Both the position numbers and the translations under genes were made by a program. Positions 22,496-33,975 of a DNA stretch of 64,000 bases are shown here, one piece after another; within the stretch, counting starts at the first letter, position 1, and each line of letters starts with the position of its first letter. Below the pieces are notes generated by a model. That model saw nothing but the letters and a program-made list of their open reading frames with translations. It was not told where the DNA came from and made no database searches. Source of the stretch: Diabrotica undecimpunctata (Eukaryota; Arthropoda; Insecta; Coleoptera; Chrysomelidae); the NCBI RefSeq assembly GCF_040954645.1, contig NC_092808.1:18419383-18483382 (forward strand), in the 5' to 3' direction.

Positions 22496-23172
22496 CATTA
22501 TTATTCTGGCTTTACAACCCTGCGTGGGTCCTAGCCTCCTCAAGAATTTCTCTCCAATCGTCCCTATCCATCGCCTTCCTCCGCCAAGCACACATTCCCA
22601 TATTGCTCATATCTTCATCGATATTATCAAGGGACCTTGTTCTGGGTCTTCCTCTTCTTCTCTGACCAATGGGTCTATCAAGGAGCGTTTTTCTAGCTGG
22701 GTCAAGCTTTTGTTCCATCCGCAATACACGCCCTATCCAGCTCAGACGCCTTATCTTAATATGTTTTATGATATCTGGTTCCAGGTATGTTCTATAAAGT
22801 TCGAAGTTGTATCGTCTTCTCCACACTCCATTGTCATTCACTGTTCCATAGATTTGCCTAAGTACTTTTCTTTCGAAACATGCTAACATGTTTTCATTTC
22901 TTTTTGTTAGACTCCAGATCTCTGAACCATATTAGGACTGGGCGTATTATTCTTTTGTAGAGTGTTATTTTTTATGTCTCGATATAATTGTGGATTTAAG
23001 GAGGAGTTTGAGCCCAAAATAGCATCTGTTGACCGTGCAAATCTTGCGGTTTATCTCTGCAGTAGTATTATTTTTAGTGTTAAAGAGCACTCCCAGATAT
23101 ACAAATTCGTTCACTGCTTCGATGACATAATTTTCTATAACAAGTTTCGTAGGATTTGTGGTTGCGTGGTTA
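22496..23172 (-). mobile_element. 5'-truncated LINE-C with 11-bp TSD
   Basis: A 677-bp insertion flanked by AAATAAACAGT (22485-22495 and 23173-23183). The tail is an AAT-type triplet run at 22496-22507. It encodes only the C-terminal RT region: CFERKVLRQIYGTVNDNG, RRLSWIGRVLRMEQK and IGQRRRGRPRTRSLDNID on the minus strand from 22889 to 22512, with remains of the preceding segment up to 23170. It is the same family as 7446-9102. Confidence 0.85.
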
Positions 23173-23583
23173 AAATAAACAGTAACTGTTTTATATAAAA
23201 GTAAGATAACGGAGATATAATAAATTGTCTCCCTGTATCAAATCCAGATGGAGCAGTCTTTAGCTACTGTTGTTGACCAAAAGGTAGACTCATGGATATA
23301 AAGAAAAAAAAATTGCTACCTTGGATTTTGAACAGGAATCATCTTAACGAACTGATATCCAGCAACACAACGTACGATTAAAGGTAAGTACAGCGGCAAA
23401 AATAAATCTTTTCGTGAATAAACCACGGATGACTAGAACATCTTGAATTCCATGTGTGTATGTGGTCGTACCGAGAAACTTGTGAACTATTTGTAATCAC
23501 TTAATCTTCCAGTGAACAACCCAAATGATTTGGTACGGCACATTACTTCCTTACTTTTCAATAATGTGCACGAATGAATAAGA

Positions 23584-23940
23584 TTAAACTAATAATAATA
23601 TTAACAATGAGTTTTCTACATATATAGCCGACTGCAGTGGTCTGAACAGATCGGATGATGACAGAAGACCAGCCAAAATGTAACAGTAACACGAACCTGA
23701 CCTGTCAATATACGGAACTAAGTTCGTTTTAAAATTTAACTGCACACTATTAAAATTTTTTTTATATTTGCTAATTGATTTAGCTCTTAAGGCAGCAATA
23801 TTGGTGCGGTCAATTAATGCTCCTGGATTACTATTCTTTTCGTATTTAATTCCTAATTCTCTTAACACAATGCTAACATATGTGTTTCCAATAAATATAA
23901 CTTCTTTATCTCTTCATTAATTACTTATACTTTGCAGACT
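23584..23940 (-). pseudogene. DDE transposase N-terminal fragment
   Basis: The frame from 23868 starts LRELGIKYEKNSNPG then LIDRTNIAALRAKSISKYKK, matching the segment before the first catalytic Asp in the related copies (LHDMGFIYGKQGRNS, IEKQEIVAWRRHYLREI at 34900-34960). Homology ends after about 40 residues. It is probably part of the same dead element as 21540-22340, separated by LINE-C and other insertions. Confidence 0.5.
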
Positions 23941-24033
23941 AACATGTTTCGTTAAAAAAAAACAGAGAAGTACAAAATAAATCTCACTGTTCTAATTACT
24001 TCAATTATATATAAAAGTAAGACATTGAAAGTC

Positions 24034-24210
24034 TTAAGTAAATATATATAAAGTGGGACAGATGTTACAAATCTCCTGTGTTAGCAACGGTTTTGCTGCT
24101 ATATCTTTACGTTTTCTAGTTTTATATGCCTTACCAGAATCCCTAAGTTGTGTTTGTTCCTTGCCAAAGCTGCCAGTACCATTACTTCTTCGGGTTTTCA
24201 CTTCAGTCAT
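24034..24210 (-). CDS. Small 58-aa basic ORF, possible transposon exon
   Basis: ATG at 24210, stop TAA at 24034-24036. The product begins MTEVKTRRSNGTGSFGKEQ and continues with a Lys/Arg-rich part (KAYKTRKRKDIAAKP) and ends with CNICP. The low-complexity basic start followed by closely spaced Cys resembles the N-terminal exon of repeat-encoded insect proteins with a Cys-rich N-terminus, but I cannot name the family. A GTAACA after the Cys-poor part could be a donor. No function is assigned. Confidence 0.4.
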   Translation of the reverse strand: MTEVKTRRSNGTGSFGKEQTQLRDSGKAYKTRKRKDIAAKPLLTQEICNICPTLYIFT

Positions 24211-24589
24211 TGCAACAAACTGTACCCGTTAATCACAACAAAATAAATAATAATATGTAAGTTTGAAAATCTGAAACATAACCTCTTTGTAAAGCAACAG
24301 ACAAAGCACCTTTAAAACTTCTACTCTTCACGTGACGATTGAATCTACTTTGACCTTCAGTCAATTTTCAACTCAATTGCGTGTTTATCCAACCATTCGA
24401 TTATCTCTCCTTTTTTCCATGCCGTTGTTGGCAATTTTTCTGCTAGTCTTGAATGGTAACTAGCATTATCCATGACCATGACAGAATTTTTTGGAATTAA
24501 ATCCAACATTTGCTCAAAATATTCTTCAAAAACGTCAGCAGTCATTTTCTCGTGGTAATCTTTGGTTGATTTTGAGGCAAAACTTAATA

Positions 24590-24886
24590 CTCCGGGGCCT
24601 GCGTAGCGCAAGCGGTAGGATTCTTGCCTCGCATGCCGGTAGTCCGGAGTTCGAATCCTACCGCCGGCAAAAACAACTAGACATTTTTAAAAATGTCTAT
24701 AGGCCCCAGGTCGACGCAGCCTGAATAAAATGAGTACCTTGGGTAAAACCAGGGGTAATAATAGGCGGTTGAAGCGTAGCACTGGCCATGTTACCTTCCT
24801 TGTATCCCGTAGGTCCTAGATATAGCAGACTACCCTGCTATACTCCCAAAGCCGCGAAGCGGTATAAAACGGGAGACTCTTATTAT
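24590..24886 (+). mobile_element. tRNA-derived SINE with 8-bp TSD
   Basis: A 297-bp insertion flanked by ACTTAATA (24582-24589 and 24887-24894). Its head is tRNA-like: pol III A box TAGCGCAAGCGG (24604-24615), B box GAGTTCGAATCC (24647-24658), and acceptor-like arms GCCTGCG / CGCCGGC (6 of 7 pairs). The body after 24670 is not tRNA-like and contains a perfect 22-bp palindrome. It interrupts the DDE transposase copy 2. SINEs are mobilised by a partner LINE; which one cannot be told from the short tail. Confidence 0.85.
24678..24699. repeat. Perfect 22-bp palindrome in the SINE body
   Basis: Arms TAGACATTTTT and AAAAATGTCTA are exact reverse complements with no spacer. It lies just downstream of the tRNA-like head. 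Confidence 0.85.
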
Positions 24887-26983
24887 ACTTAATAATCCAC
24901 CATTGACAAAACCGTATTCGTTTCCAATATGGGTTATTATGAGTCTGCGTCCTTTTCCAACGGGAATATTGTTTATTCCAGTAGATACACCTTCGATGAA
25001 TGCCTGACGGGAACTTTTCACATTTGTATCAACCCATAGATATGGTACAGTCTGAGCTTCATTTAGCCAAGTCTCGTCCAAATAAAAAATTGTTTTCCCT
25101 TCTTCTCGTTACTTTTTAATAGTTCTTAGATAATCTAGTCTCCAACATACAATGTAATCTTTTTCAATTAAAACGGATTTTCTTCTATTCTTTTGCCAAC
25201 GAAATCCCATCTCTCTCAATACTCCCCTTAATTTCTTGTTGCTTATGATTGGTAACTCTTCGTTTTCTCTAATTAATGTTTTGATTTTGTCCAATGTTGG
25301 AAATTCTTTGTTAAAAAAAAATGAGTGGAGGCATCTTATCATGTTTTTATGTATTTCTTCAATTTCCAAGGGTTTACTCCCTCCACTCTTCTTGGGAGAT
25401 GAAACAGTTCCTCCTTTTCTTTCTTTTAGGAATCTATAAATTGTTGCTTCTCCAACCCCTGTCATATTTGAACACATGTTAACGATTTCACGAACATTAC
25501 TTAAAGGGCGTTGATGTACAAGTGCATCGTGTACATTTCATATTATATTTTTCTCTCTTAGACTGAAGGCACCTTTAAAACTACACTTAACCGGGATAAA
25601 ACCTGTTGTCGACGTCATTTTTAAATGCAAATAACAAAATATCGACACCAAAAACGTAGGTAGGTAAGACATGAACAATGTACATCTACAAACTAAATGG
25701 AAGATGCAAACAATTTCTAATTTATATTATTGGCATAAGCTGTAATGTGGCATAAAAACTACTTAAAGTATCATTAGTGAAGCCTTACCAGTAATTCCAG
25801 GTAATCGTTCAAAGAAGGTATTCTTTTTGTGTCAGGCGATAACTTGTTTAGAAAACAATAATCACCTTTAAATTACTGTTTACATTAATTTATTTCGTGA
25901 AACATTGAATTCTCTCGTTAATCACCCGTGTATAATTAACAATAATCGTGTGGCATATATACCGACATTTTTTACGCACAAAAAAGGTATAGTGAGATTA
26001 GTGGACACTTATTTTACAGAAGATTTTTTAAAAGATAATGAATTGTTGACGGCATCTTAAAATATTAATTTTTTTATTTATTTCAAAACAAGTATAGGGT
26101 GACGCCTATGGTTTTTTGACCTATTGAGGATTTGCATACATAATGTGCTATCAATATGATGGAAAAGGACTATAAATATATTCATTATGATGCTATGCAA
26201 ACCAAGATTTATAAAACTTAATTTTAGACAGTCTTTTATAAATTTCTAATTTATTACGAATTTTAATTAATCAATTTTTTGATAATTTAGTAATCTTAAT
26301 TCGTATATATGACATATGCCAATTCTTTGAGGAATCATTTAAAGAGCTGGCATTTGATTTGCCTCATTCTATCTGCTTCTTCAAATCCAACAAATGGCCG
26401 GGTTCTGACACCCATAACCAAATTTTTTAATGTGTTTTTTTGGGGAGTCCAGTCTCTTTTGTGTTTTTTTCAACGGATATATTACATATTAACATAAAAA
26501 CAGCTTAAAGGAAAATTTCTGTATTTTTCGATCAAATGAGATTTATATCATGGTTTTATTGTAGCGTAGCTCTGAAGATGGCTTTGTAAGCCAAAAGCGC
26601 TGCTTAAAGATACTTTTCTTTTCCATTCTTTGATTTGTCATAAGGAGTGTGTACAAAAACATATCAGTCTTTACATTTAATACTTTGGTTGTGTTATTCT
26701 ATTTAGTTAGTGAATAGATTTCTTAACACTTATTATGATAAGACTTGTATTGGAATGTTTCCAGCATTTCTATTGATTTCGAGTGTACCTGTTCATCTTT
26801 CCGGTTTATTTCTAATTTACTTATCTCTGGCTCCAGCCCAGAGTTTATATTTTTTTTATTTTAATTTTTAATTTTTAAAGGATATCCTATGACCTTGGTT
26901 GTTTTCCTTGTTAAAGATCTTATAAGATACATAATCACACCGTTAATTCAATACGTTTCACCAATGTCTTTATTATATTTTAG

Positions 26984-27764
26984 GTTAGATTTGAAAGATC
27001 AAAAAGTACAAAACGGCTTAAACGTAACAGTTGAAGCATTATTTCGGCTTCCTACGGATGAAGTGCGATTATTACTAAGTAAAAAAAATGGAATCGTCGA
27101 CCGAGTTGTCTCAAAGCCATCACATGTATTCGAAATCAGCCAAAATACTCTCATTAAAACTAATAGCCAACGAACATTACCACAGCAGTCTAAAGTTCCC
27201 ATAAAATGTCCTCACAAACCATGCAAGAAGGTAGTAGCAACATCGACATTTGTGACACATTTCAAACATGAACATCCAAATATTCCGAAATATAATGTTG
27301 AAAGAGGAAAAGAAATTTGTCTTCCGTGCGACGTTTCAAGTATAGAACATAATAGTAACTACTGCATAGCAGTAATAACTGTCTATGAGTTTAACAAAAT
27401 AGATATAAGAAACTCACAAAGCTCACAGAGCGTTATAAAAACATGCAGCAAGTTCAGTCAACACATTCCCATAAACTCTTTCTGGCTCATGGTGACAGGC
27501 TCTCCAGAGAAGAAACCGAGCCAAGCTTCGGCTCTTTTCTGGCTCTTTTGTCCATGTGAGGATCACTATCGCAGTACTATAGAACTCTGTTCAAAATCGG
27601 ATTCTATAGCATTCTCAACTTATTGCGAAGTGCATGTCACAGCACATAATTTAATGTACAAAGACATCGCAGGTGAACTAAATTGTTTAATGGTAAGTAA
27701 AGCATCTTTAGGAGCTTTGCTAAGGGAAGGGCCAGAACTAAATTTAAGAATAACTGTACACTGA
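26984..27764 (+). CDS. RING/DUF4729-like protein, last exon
   Basis: Begins after acceptor AG 26982-26983 with the single base G that completes the Arg codon split by the intron, then LDLKDQKVQNGLNVTVEAL. A C2H2-like zinc motif (IKCPHKPCKKVVATSTFVTHF then KHEHP) lies near exon residue 73-98. The remainder, with INSFWLMVTGSPEKKPSQ, ALFWLFCPCEDHYRSTIEL and SKASLGALLREGPELNLRI, resembles the insect domain of unknown function DUF4729; I recall this pairing with RING fingers in Drosophila proteins, but this is from memory. The stop TGA is at 27762-27764. The frame is open upstream to an ATG at 26889, but the splice phase argues the true start is in exon 1. Biochemical role unknown; ubiquitin ligase is a guess from the RING. 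Confidence 0.8.
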
Positions 27765-27801
27765 GTAAATGGTAGTAAAGTAAACAATTATTGTAATTTA
27801 A

Positions 27802-27807
27802 AATAAA
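27802..27807 (+). promoter_or_regulatory. Polyadenylation signal AATAAA
   Basis: AATAAA lies 38 bp after the stop codon of the RING gene, overlapping a second AATAAA-like hexamer; a short 3' UTR is suggested. Confidence 0.55.
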
Positions 27808-28579
27808 TAAAAATATCCATTAAACGGCATTCACTAGTTTATTTGTATCTTATAGTAGAGTCGTCAAAACTTTTATCTCTATAAACAAGACGAACACGCT
27901 GAATTTTGCTGAGAATATCAATTGTGAAACCCCAAAAAAAGATGCAAAAAGCCTACGCCGGGCTTCTTTCTAGCCCCCCCCCTCTACGAAAAATATCGAT
28001 TTACCAAGAATCTGTACGCCGTCGAAAAATGTTTTAAACAAGAAATGTAGCTGAACAATGCTCTTAATAACGCTTCAAGCGACCGGTGATTTTGAATGTC
28101 AGTTACAAGCGCGAAATCAATTTTTTAAATAAAATTTGCATTAGCTCAACGGTAAGAATATCTTTTGATCGGAGTTTCCTATCAATAAAAACTCAAACAC
28201 TTGATATCTATTGATATTTGTAGATGTGATTAGTTTTTATGAAAGGTAAATGACCAGTTAGAAGGTCAAACTGCTCAGTGTAATTATTTTAGTTTGAAAT
28301 AAATAGTTGTACGCAACCAACTATGTCTTCTCAAAAAAGCTAAATAGCGGACGAACACTGAGCGTATAATGACCGATGGGAAACCGACTATTTGATGACA
28401 AACAATAATAATAAACTACAGTGCCTTGTGTGTATACAAGTTCTATCAGTTCCCAAAGAATGTAATATAAAACATCATTATACTTCGTTGCATGAGAAAA
28501 AGTTTTCACAATATACTGTCTAGACTTGACTTACCGTAATCGCGGAAAAAAAAACTGAAACAATAAAATTTTTTTTTCA
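27808..28579. other. Non-coding spacer
   Basis: No gene is recognised. It contains a short poly-C run (27976-27985), A- and T-rich runs, and probably the 5' end of the hAT relic that follows. Confidence 0.35.
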
Positions 28580-29943
28580 AAAAGTCAAATAGTGATCAAA
28601 ACTAGTATTGCGGTTTCTTATGAAGTAGCTATGTAAATTGCCAAAGCGAAAGAACCATTTAGTGAAGGACTCATTATAAAGAATTCTACAATCAAAATAT
28701 CAGAACTGTTTAATGAACCAAAAATCACCGAGAAGTTCAAAACAGTTGCAGTATCTCATCAAACAATTGCGAGACGTATACAGCATATTGATGAATACGT
28801 TTCTAAAAAGTTGTATGACACAATTAAAAATGCACGTTTTTGTCTTTGTGTCTCGACGAAAGTACTGACCAGTCTGATGTCAGTCAACTTGTAATTTTTA
28901 TTCGAACTATTAAAGATGAGTGTAGAAGAGAGGAGAAGAGAAGATGCTCAGTTTAATTCCATTACATAGAACAACCATTGGAACTGACATTTTCGATGCG
29001 GTAAGAAAAGCCGTATCTGATTAGAGAGGATTCGATAATATACTGCATTGTTCTCCAAGATGTCTTATGTGGAAAATCCTTATGTCAAACAGATGCAATG
29101 AAAGTTGTTTTCATGGCATCTGTTTGATCCCATGAGTTAAAACAGATGAAACACTATCAGAAGGGTTAATCGAGCACTCACTCATAGGAAGTTTCACTCA
29201 CTAACTTACTGCACTAACTCTTTGGTAAAGCGCCGGAAACTGTTTGGAACGTTTCTTTGCTCTACGCAAGGAAATTGTCCTTTTCCTAAGAAATGAAGTC
29301 CAACCCTACGGAATTTGAAAACATCTTGTCTGTCCTCGCATTTCTAACCGACATGACCTCTCATCTAAACGAATTTAAACTTGAAGCCTCAAGGAAAACA
29401 ACAAAATATTGCCAACTTGTATGGTCATATAAAAGGATTTAAAATTAAAATTATGCTCTTCAAGTCCACATTAGAGAAGTAAGATTTTACATTCTTTCGA
29501 TTCGATTGAAACACTTATAGAAGGATTTGACAGTTGATTTGGTGACTTCAGGAAAATTGAAGAAGATATGACTGTTTAGTCAGCCACTCACTATCTATGT
29601 TGAAATTGTAAGACCTGACCCTGACCTTCAACTGGAACTGTGTGATTTGCAGTTAGAGCCTTTTTACCAGGGAAGACCTGAAAAAGGATTTGACTTTTTC
29701 AAATGACTACCAGAGGAACGTTATTCCAATTTAAGAAAATTTTGTCTTAGAATGGGTTTCATACATGGAAGCACGTACCTTTGTGCAAGCAGCTTTTCAA
29801 ACAATAGATTTATAAAATCCAAATACAGATGTTTGCTCTCTGATAAATCGCTTTTTCAGTTGCTTCGTTTGTCAACAACAAATATTGAAATTAATATTGA
29901 TACTCTTATTGGTGAAAATCAGCATCCACACACTTCTCACTAA
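28580..29943 (+). pseudogene. hAT transposase relic (GTF2IRD2/ZBED-like), nearly full core
   Basis: Conceptual translation follows the hAT order: SYEVAM..IAKAKEPFSEG and VSHQTIARRIQHIDEYV (28612-28800), LCLDESTDQSDVSQLVIFIRT (about 28850-28910, first catalytic region), several stops and frame changes, and a C-terminal dimerisation block GSTYLCASSFSNN, KSKYRCLLSDKSLFQLLRL, TNIEINIDTLIGE at 29762-29930, which is the most conserved hAT segment. The BED finger is not seen. It shares family and orientation with 1-890. Non-functional; TSD not found. Confidence 0.75.
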
Positions 29944-31418
29944 ATTTAAGAATATATAAATAAAAATAGATATCCAAATATACACCAGTTTTATTTATTA
30001 TAAATAATTTACCAAGTCGCATATGGTGCAACCCTCACATTCTTGTTTTCTTATATGGTGGCCCCCAAACTACTTGAAGTTGGACAGCTCTGCGCTAGAT
30101 CATTCTCAGTGAAGTGAATGCGATTCGTTCGGCTATTCCGCTTAACTACCTGACCGACTGAGTTGTAGGTAAATGGAGTAAATAGAGAATAGGTTCTAGT
30201 TAGCGTGAAATTATACGCTTCAAATTGTATAAATGAGAGTTGAAAAAGTGATGCAGTATAAAGACGTTTAAATTGTACTACCCTTGTATTTTATTTGACT
30301 GACAAAACAGCCAAACTCTAATGACTTTATAACTGAAAACTTAATATAATTTAATACACTCATTAGAATACAAGAAAAAGTGTGTATAATAAAAGTTAAA
30401 GAAGTCGTTCTATAAATAACCGTCTGCTCCAATTATACCTTCTTGAATTCTTTTTATGTAATTAGACTACAACTCTTTGTCCTTCATTAACAGTTCTAGG
30501 GGTTAAAGTAGAAGTTGATTACAGGGTGGCATAAAGTTATTTTATTCTGGCTGTGTAATATATTGTATATTTTAAAATAAACTTTTAGTCGATAGTTAAA
30601 TTTAAACAAGTATACTTGTACTGGATAAAATATATTTTTATTGTAATCAATATACGCCTTATATTGGTAAATCCAAAATAGTATATGATTACATGAAGAA
30701 GTAAATTTTAGAACTATAGAAATTATATTAGAGATGATATATTTTAATTAAATCTAGCATATAGCAGTAAAAAGAAGATTCAAACAGCACACAACAACTG
30801 CCTTAGAGAATCTGCAAGCGTCCCAGATACGTCGCAGAACGGTTCCTATTCAGAGACCTAAAACAAATAAGGGTTCTGGATATGAAGGGGAAAAAAGACA
30901 GAATAAAATTCGCTGAGTTAGCAGACCACTCACACCGGAACCTGCGAGAGATATTAAGTTATGATGTGTACCATAGACGGAAACACCGCACACCCAAACA
31001 GCAAGCATTAGCAAACATGTAATAAAATCTAGATTGTAGCTCTATCAAAAGAACAAAACACGTTCACCTTTATCATGATAGTGTATTTACTAAAGTTGAT
31101 TTAAAATGTTTCAGACAGCTTAAAAAAAATCTATAAAAAACACAAAAAACGGTTTGGGTTACCAAAAAATAGTAAACAACACTACAACAACATACCAACA
31201 AAACCCAAAAAACGGGCAAGAGAGGCATCTCGAGCGCTAGGTCGCCGAACTGGGCGTAGCCCAGAGAGAAAGCAATACAGATCGATGATAAGTAACTAGA
31301 GAAGAGATAGCGGGAATAGAGCGCTTTACGCTAGCCTGCATTGTTCGGGGTAAGATTTCGTGTGGGAGGCCTTGTACTCAGGACTCAGGACTATATAGGT
31401 TATTTTTTTTATAATATT
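29944..31418. other. Spacer; possible LINE-derived remains at 30770-31030
   Basis: The first part (to about 30110) includes 'tatggtggcccccaaac', reminiscent of hAT 3' ends. Around 30830-31021 one frame is open (RFLFRDLKQIRVLDMKGKK, ending KQQALANM and a stop), basic and unassigned. The remainder is AT-rich. Confidence 0.3.
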
Positions 31419-31430
31419 GTCATTAACGTA

Positions 31431-31995
31431 CGACCGTGCGGCCGTGCCGGTCTCAGCTTGCGTAGAGGAGGGACTTTGAATTGAGTAGGAGCCTCTCAAT
31501 ACTTTGCGTAAGACAGACTGGGCGGGGGATGTCCTCAACCCCGACACGGCGCGTCCCAATGGCTGATAGGGAATGTTCCTGCAGAGATGCAGGGCAGGTA
31601 CGAATAAGGCTTAGCCAAATCAGTACCCGCGGATCAACTGAGGGCATGGCATTAGGCAGCAGTGATGCCATTACTGAATCAAGGCTGTTAGAATGACATC
31701 TAGCAGGTTTGACGACAGACACCCACAGGCGGCAATCATAATGATTTAACTGACTGATACTGCGGTGCAGAAATCAATGGGAAACTACTGCACTAAATCT
31801 CCCAAGAAAAGCTCCATGACAAATACAAATCATACTACGGCCCCGAGTCTCCGGCGTCCCTTTAATGGGACAGGGGTGCTAAGAATCTCCGGAGGGAAAA
31901 ATAAAAATAAAAATAGATCATTAATAAAACATATTGCTACGTAGAATGTTAGAACTTTATATCAATCAGGAAAGCTAAAAAATGTACAACTCGAA
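31431..31995 (+). other. Leader (5' UTR) of the split LINE-B
   Basis: GC-rich non-coding sequence between the TSD and the endonuclease. It includes CCCTTTAATGGGACAGGGGT-type runs near 31856. An internal promoter is expected here by analogy with other LINEs. Confidence 0.55.
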
Positions 31996-33036
31996 ATGAA
32001 ACGTCTGGGCCTGCAAGTCCTTGGAATTAGCGAAGCTAGATGGACCGGATCGGGAACTGTAAAAAGTGGAGGTTATATTACTTATTACTCCGGAAAAACG
32101 GATGACGTTCATCAAAATGGTGTTGCTATAATTCTTGAGGAACGACTTGAAAATCTGGTTGACAAATTTGTTCCTCTTTCAGAGCGAATAATGATGATAA
32201 CTATTAAAAGTAAGATTGATATAAACTTAATACAAGTATACGCTCCTACAAGTAACAGTACAGACAACGAAATTAATGAATTTTACCATGTATTAAAGCA
32301 AGCACTAAATAACACAAAAAAACTTGTGTAATAATGGAAGACTTCAACGCTAAAGTAGGAGAAGACATAACTCCCGGAGTTACTGGAGGACTCGGTCTTG
32401 GGAAAAGAAACGAAAGAGGTGATAGATTGGTAGAGGTCTGCCAAGAGGAAAACTTTGTTATCACCAACACATGTTTTAAACGACCAAAAAGACGTCTCTA
32501 TATATGGATATCACCGAGAGATGGCCATGGTAGTGTAATGCGTAACCAAATAGATTATATCATGATTAACAATAGATTTCGAAACTCATGTAAATGTACT
32601 AAGACATATCCAAGTGCCGACGCAGCCACCGATCACAATTTACTGGCATCTAGAATCAACCTAAAATTAAAGACAATCAAAAAGCCTTCCATTACAAAGA
32701 AATACGATAGACAAAAACTAAAAGAAGAATTTAAACATCACTTTGAACAGACAATGAACGAAAAAATTCGAGACAACATCACACAAGTATACAATGTACC
32801 AACAGTCGAAGAAAGATGGGATAACATAAAGACTGGTATCATCGATACAGCAACGTGGAACTGTCACCCATTATAAAAAGCAAGCGTGGATGAAAGATGA
32901 AATAATCGAAATGATGGACGAAAGAAGACAGCTTAAAAATAGAAATAACTCAGAGTATAAACGAAAGCATAATCTGATTCGAAGAAAAATCAGGGAAGCC
33001 ACAGAGTAATGGATGCAAGCAAAATGTGAGGAACTA
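31996..33036 (+). pseudogene. LINE-B endonuclease relic
   Basis: The frame from ATG 31996 reads LQVLGISEARWTGSGTVK and NLIQVYAPTSNSTDNE; after a frame change at about 32330 it reads VIMEDFNAKVGED, where the usual GDFN motif is EDFN, then NQIDYIMINNRFRN and AATDHNLLASR. A second frame change near 32865 leads into WMKDEIIEMMDERRQLKN, with a TAA at about 33007. The ATNVR-type N-terminal motif lies upstream in disrupted form (YVEC at about 31940). Dead copy. Confidence 0.75.
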
Positions 33037-33542
33037 TAAATAAAGTCACGTTGAGATGGCAGTGTACGGATATAGGATAACAGCGTTGCCAATTCTACTG
33101 CCATTGTAAGTTTTGCTACTTTTGTAAAATAAGCAGGGCCAAACTCACGGTAAACTAAGATATGTTTAGGTAAGCTAAAGTTGTTAATAGAAAATTCGTG
33201 AATGAAATAAATGGTAATAATTCCTAAAATGCTTTTATACATAATACCGCAGTTAATAGGGAAAAAAATATGAAAAATATTCTACAGGTTTTTTAATGTT
33301 CTAAACGGTAGATAAGGGATAACTGATGATAATTCCTTGAAGAATTACAGCCAATTTTGCTTTGTTTATTTTTTAAAGAAAGATAAAGTTTGGAAAAAAT
33401 CATTTTTTTGCCTATTTTGTTCCTCGTGCATTTTAGGGAAAAATGTTTCAAATAAATGTTGCAGATCTTAAACAGTTTTTTAATTTTTTAGTTTGTAAAT
33501 TAAAATACATAAACAAATGACAGATAATTGCAAAAAACCCCT

Positions 33543-33804
33543 AATTGAGGCCCCTAGAACACAAGGGTGTAAGTGCAGTTGCTTATCACTTAGCAACTGA
33601 TATCTAACAACAGGCACGTACTTTTGGCTTCAAACTTTCTACATTAACAACAATAACACCATCAAAAATTACATGTCATTGAAAACATGCTGAAAACTGA
33701 AAAAGTGCTACCTAGGTTTTTAAATTTATATCGAACTTTGAACAAAGATTTTTCAAAACTTTGTTTTTGGCACTTACACCCCTTGTGTTCTAGGGGCCTC
33801 AATT
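33543..33804. mobile_element. MITE, 262 bp, 34-bp TIRs
   Basis: The arms 33543-33576 and 33769-33804 are near-perfect inverted repeats (AATTGAGGCCCCTAGAACAC onward; one indel in a G run and one terminal change). The interior is non-coding. If AATT is the target duplication, the element proper starts GAGGCCCC. It lies inside the IS630/Tc1-like element, so it is younger than that element's family ancestor or was carried by it. Confidence 0.75.
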
Positions 33805-33975
33805 GTGCACTAATTTATTAAATGTTCATAACTTTATTTTTTGCATAATGACGTCTAATATAACTACTTGAAATTATGTCGATTAATGAGTTATTTAAGT
33901 GTGCTACATTTCAACCAGATCAACTAAATATTTTATTACCTTTACTGAGAAAAGAATACCCCCGAAAAACAATTT

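Larger units (their letters stand above)
24357..25618 (-). pseudogene. IS630/Tc1-like DDE transposase relic (copy 2), SINE inside
   Basis: Minus strand from ATG 25618: MTSTTGFIPVKCSFKGAF, one stop, helix-turn-helix region with GVGEATIYRFLKERKGG (25455-25405), the segment LREMGFRWQKNRRKSVLIEK, a stop/frame break near 25100, then MDETWLNEAQTVPYLWVDT (first catalytic Asp), GKGRRLIITHIGNEYGFVNGG, interruption by the SINE 24590-24886, then SKSTKDYHEKMTADVFEEY and VMVMDNASYHSRLAEKLP (second Asp) and a stop at 24357. The third catalytic residue is missing, so the element is 3'-truncated. It would have bound and cut its own inverted repeats; none are seen here. Confidence 0.75.
18428..26983 (+). other. 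8,556-bp intron of the RING gene, transposon-filled
   Basis: Donor GTAAAT at 18428 and acceptor tattatattttag ending at 26983. Its contents are annotated separately: LINE-D, LINE-E endonuclease, DDE relics, solo LTR, LINE-C, SINE. The stretches 18433-19404 and 25619-26970 show nothing recognisable apart from AT-rich DNA. Confidence 0.75.

Noticed and set aside
24600..24675. A functional tRNA gene
   Set aside because: The tRNA-like head has good A and B boxes, but it continues into a non-tRNA body and the whole 297 bp is bounded by a TSD, so it is a SINE.
26889..26983. Coding start at ATG 26889 for the DUF4729-like exon
   Set aside because: The acceptor at 26982-26983 and exact phase match with the RING exon make the upstream part intronic.
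28321..28509. Minus-strand 62-codon frame
   Set aside because: No recognisable motif, overlaps the likely 5' flank of the hAT relic.
31326..31722. Frames on both strands in the leader of the split LINE-B
   Set aside because: GC-rich leader DNA gives long chance frames; no domain and the TSD shows this is the 5' UTR.
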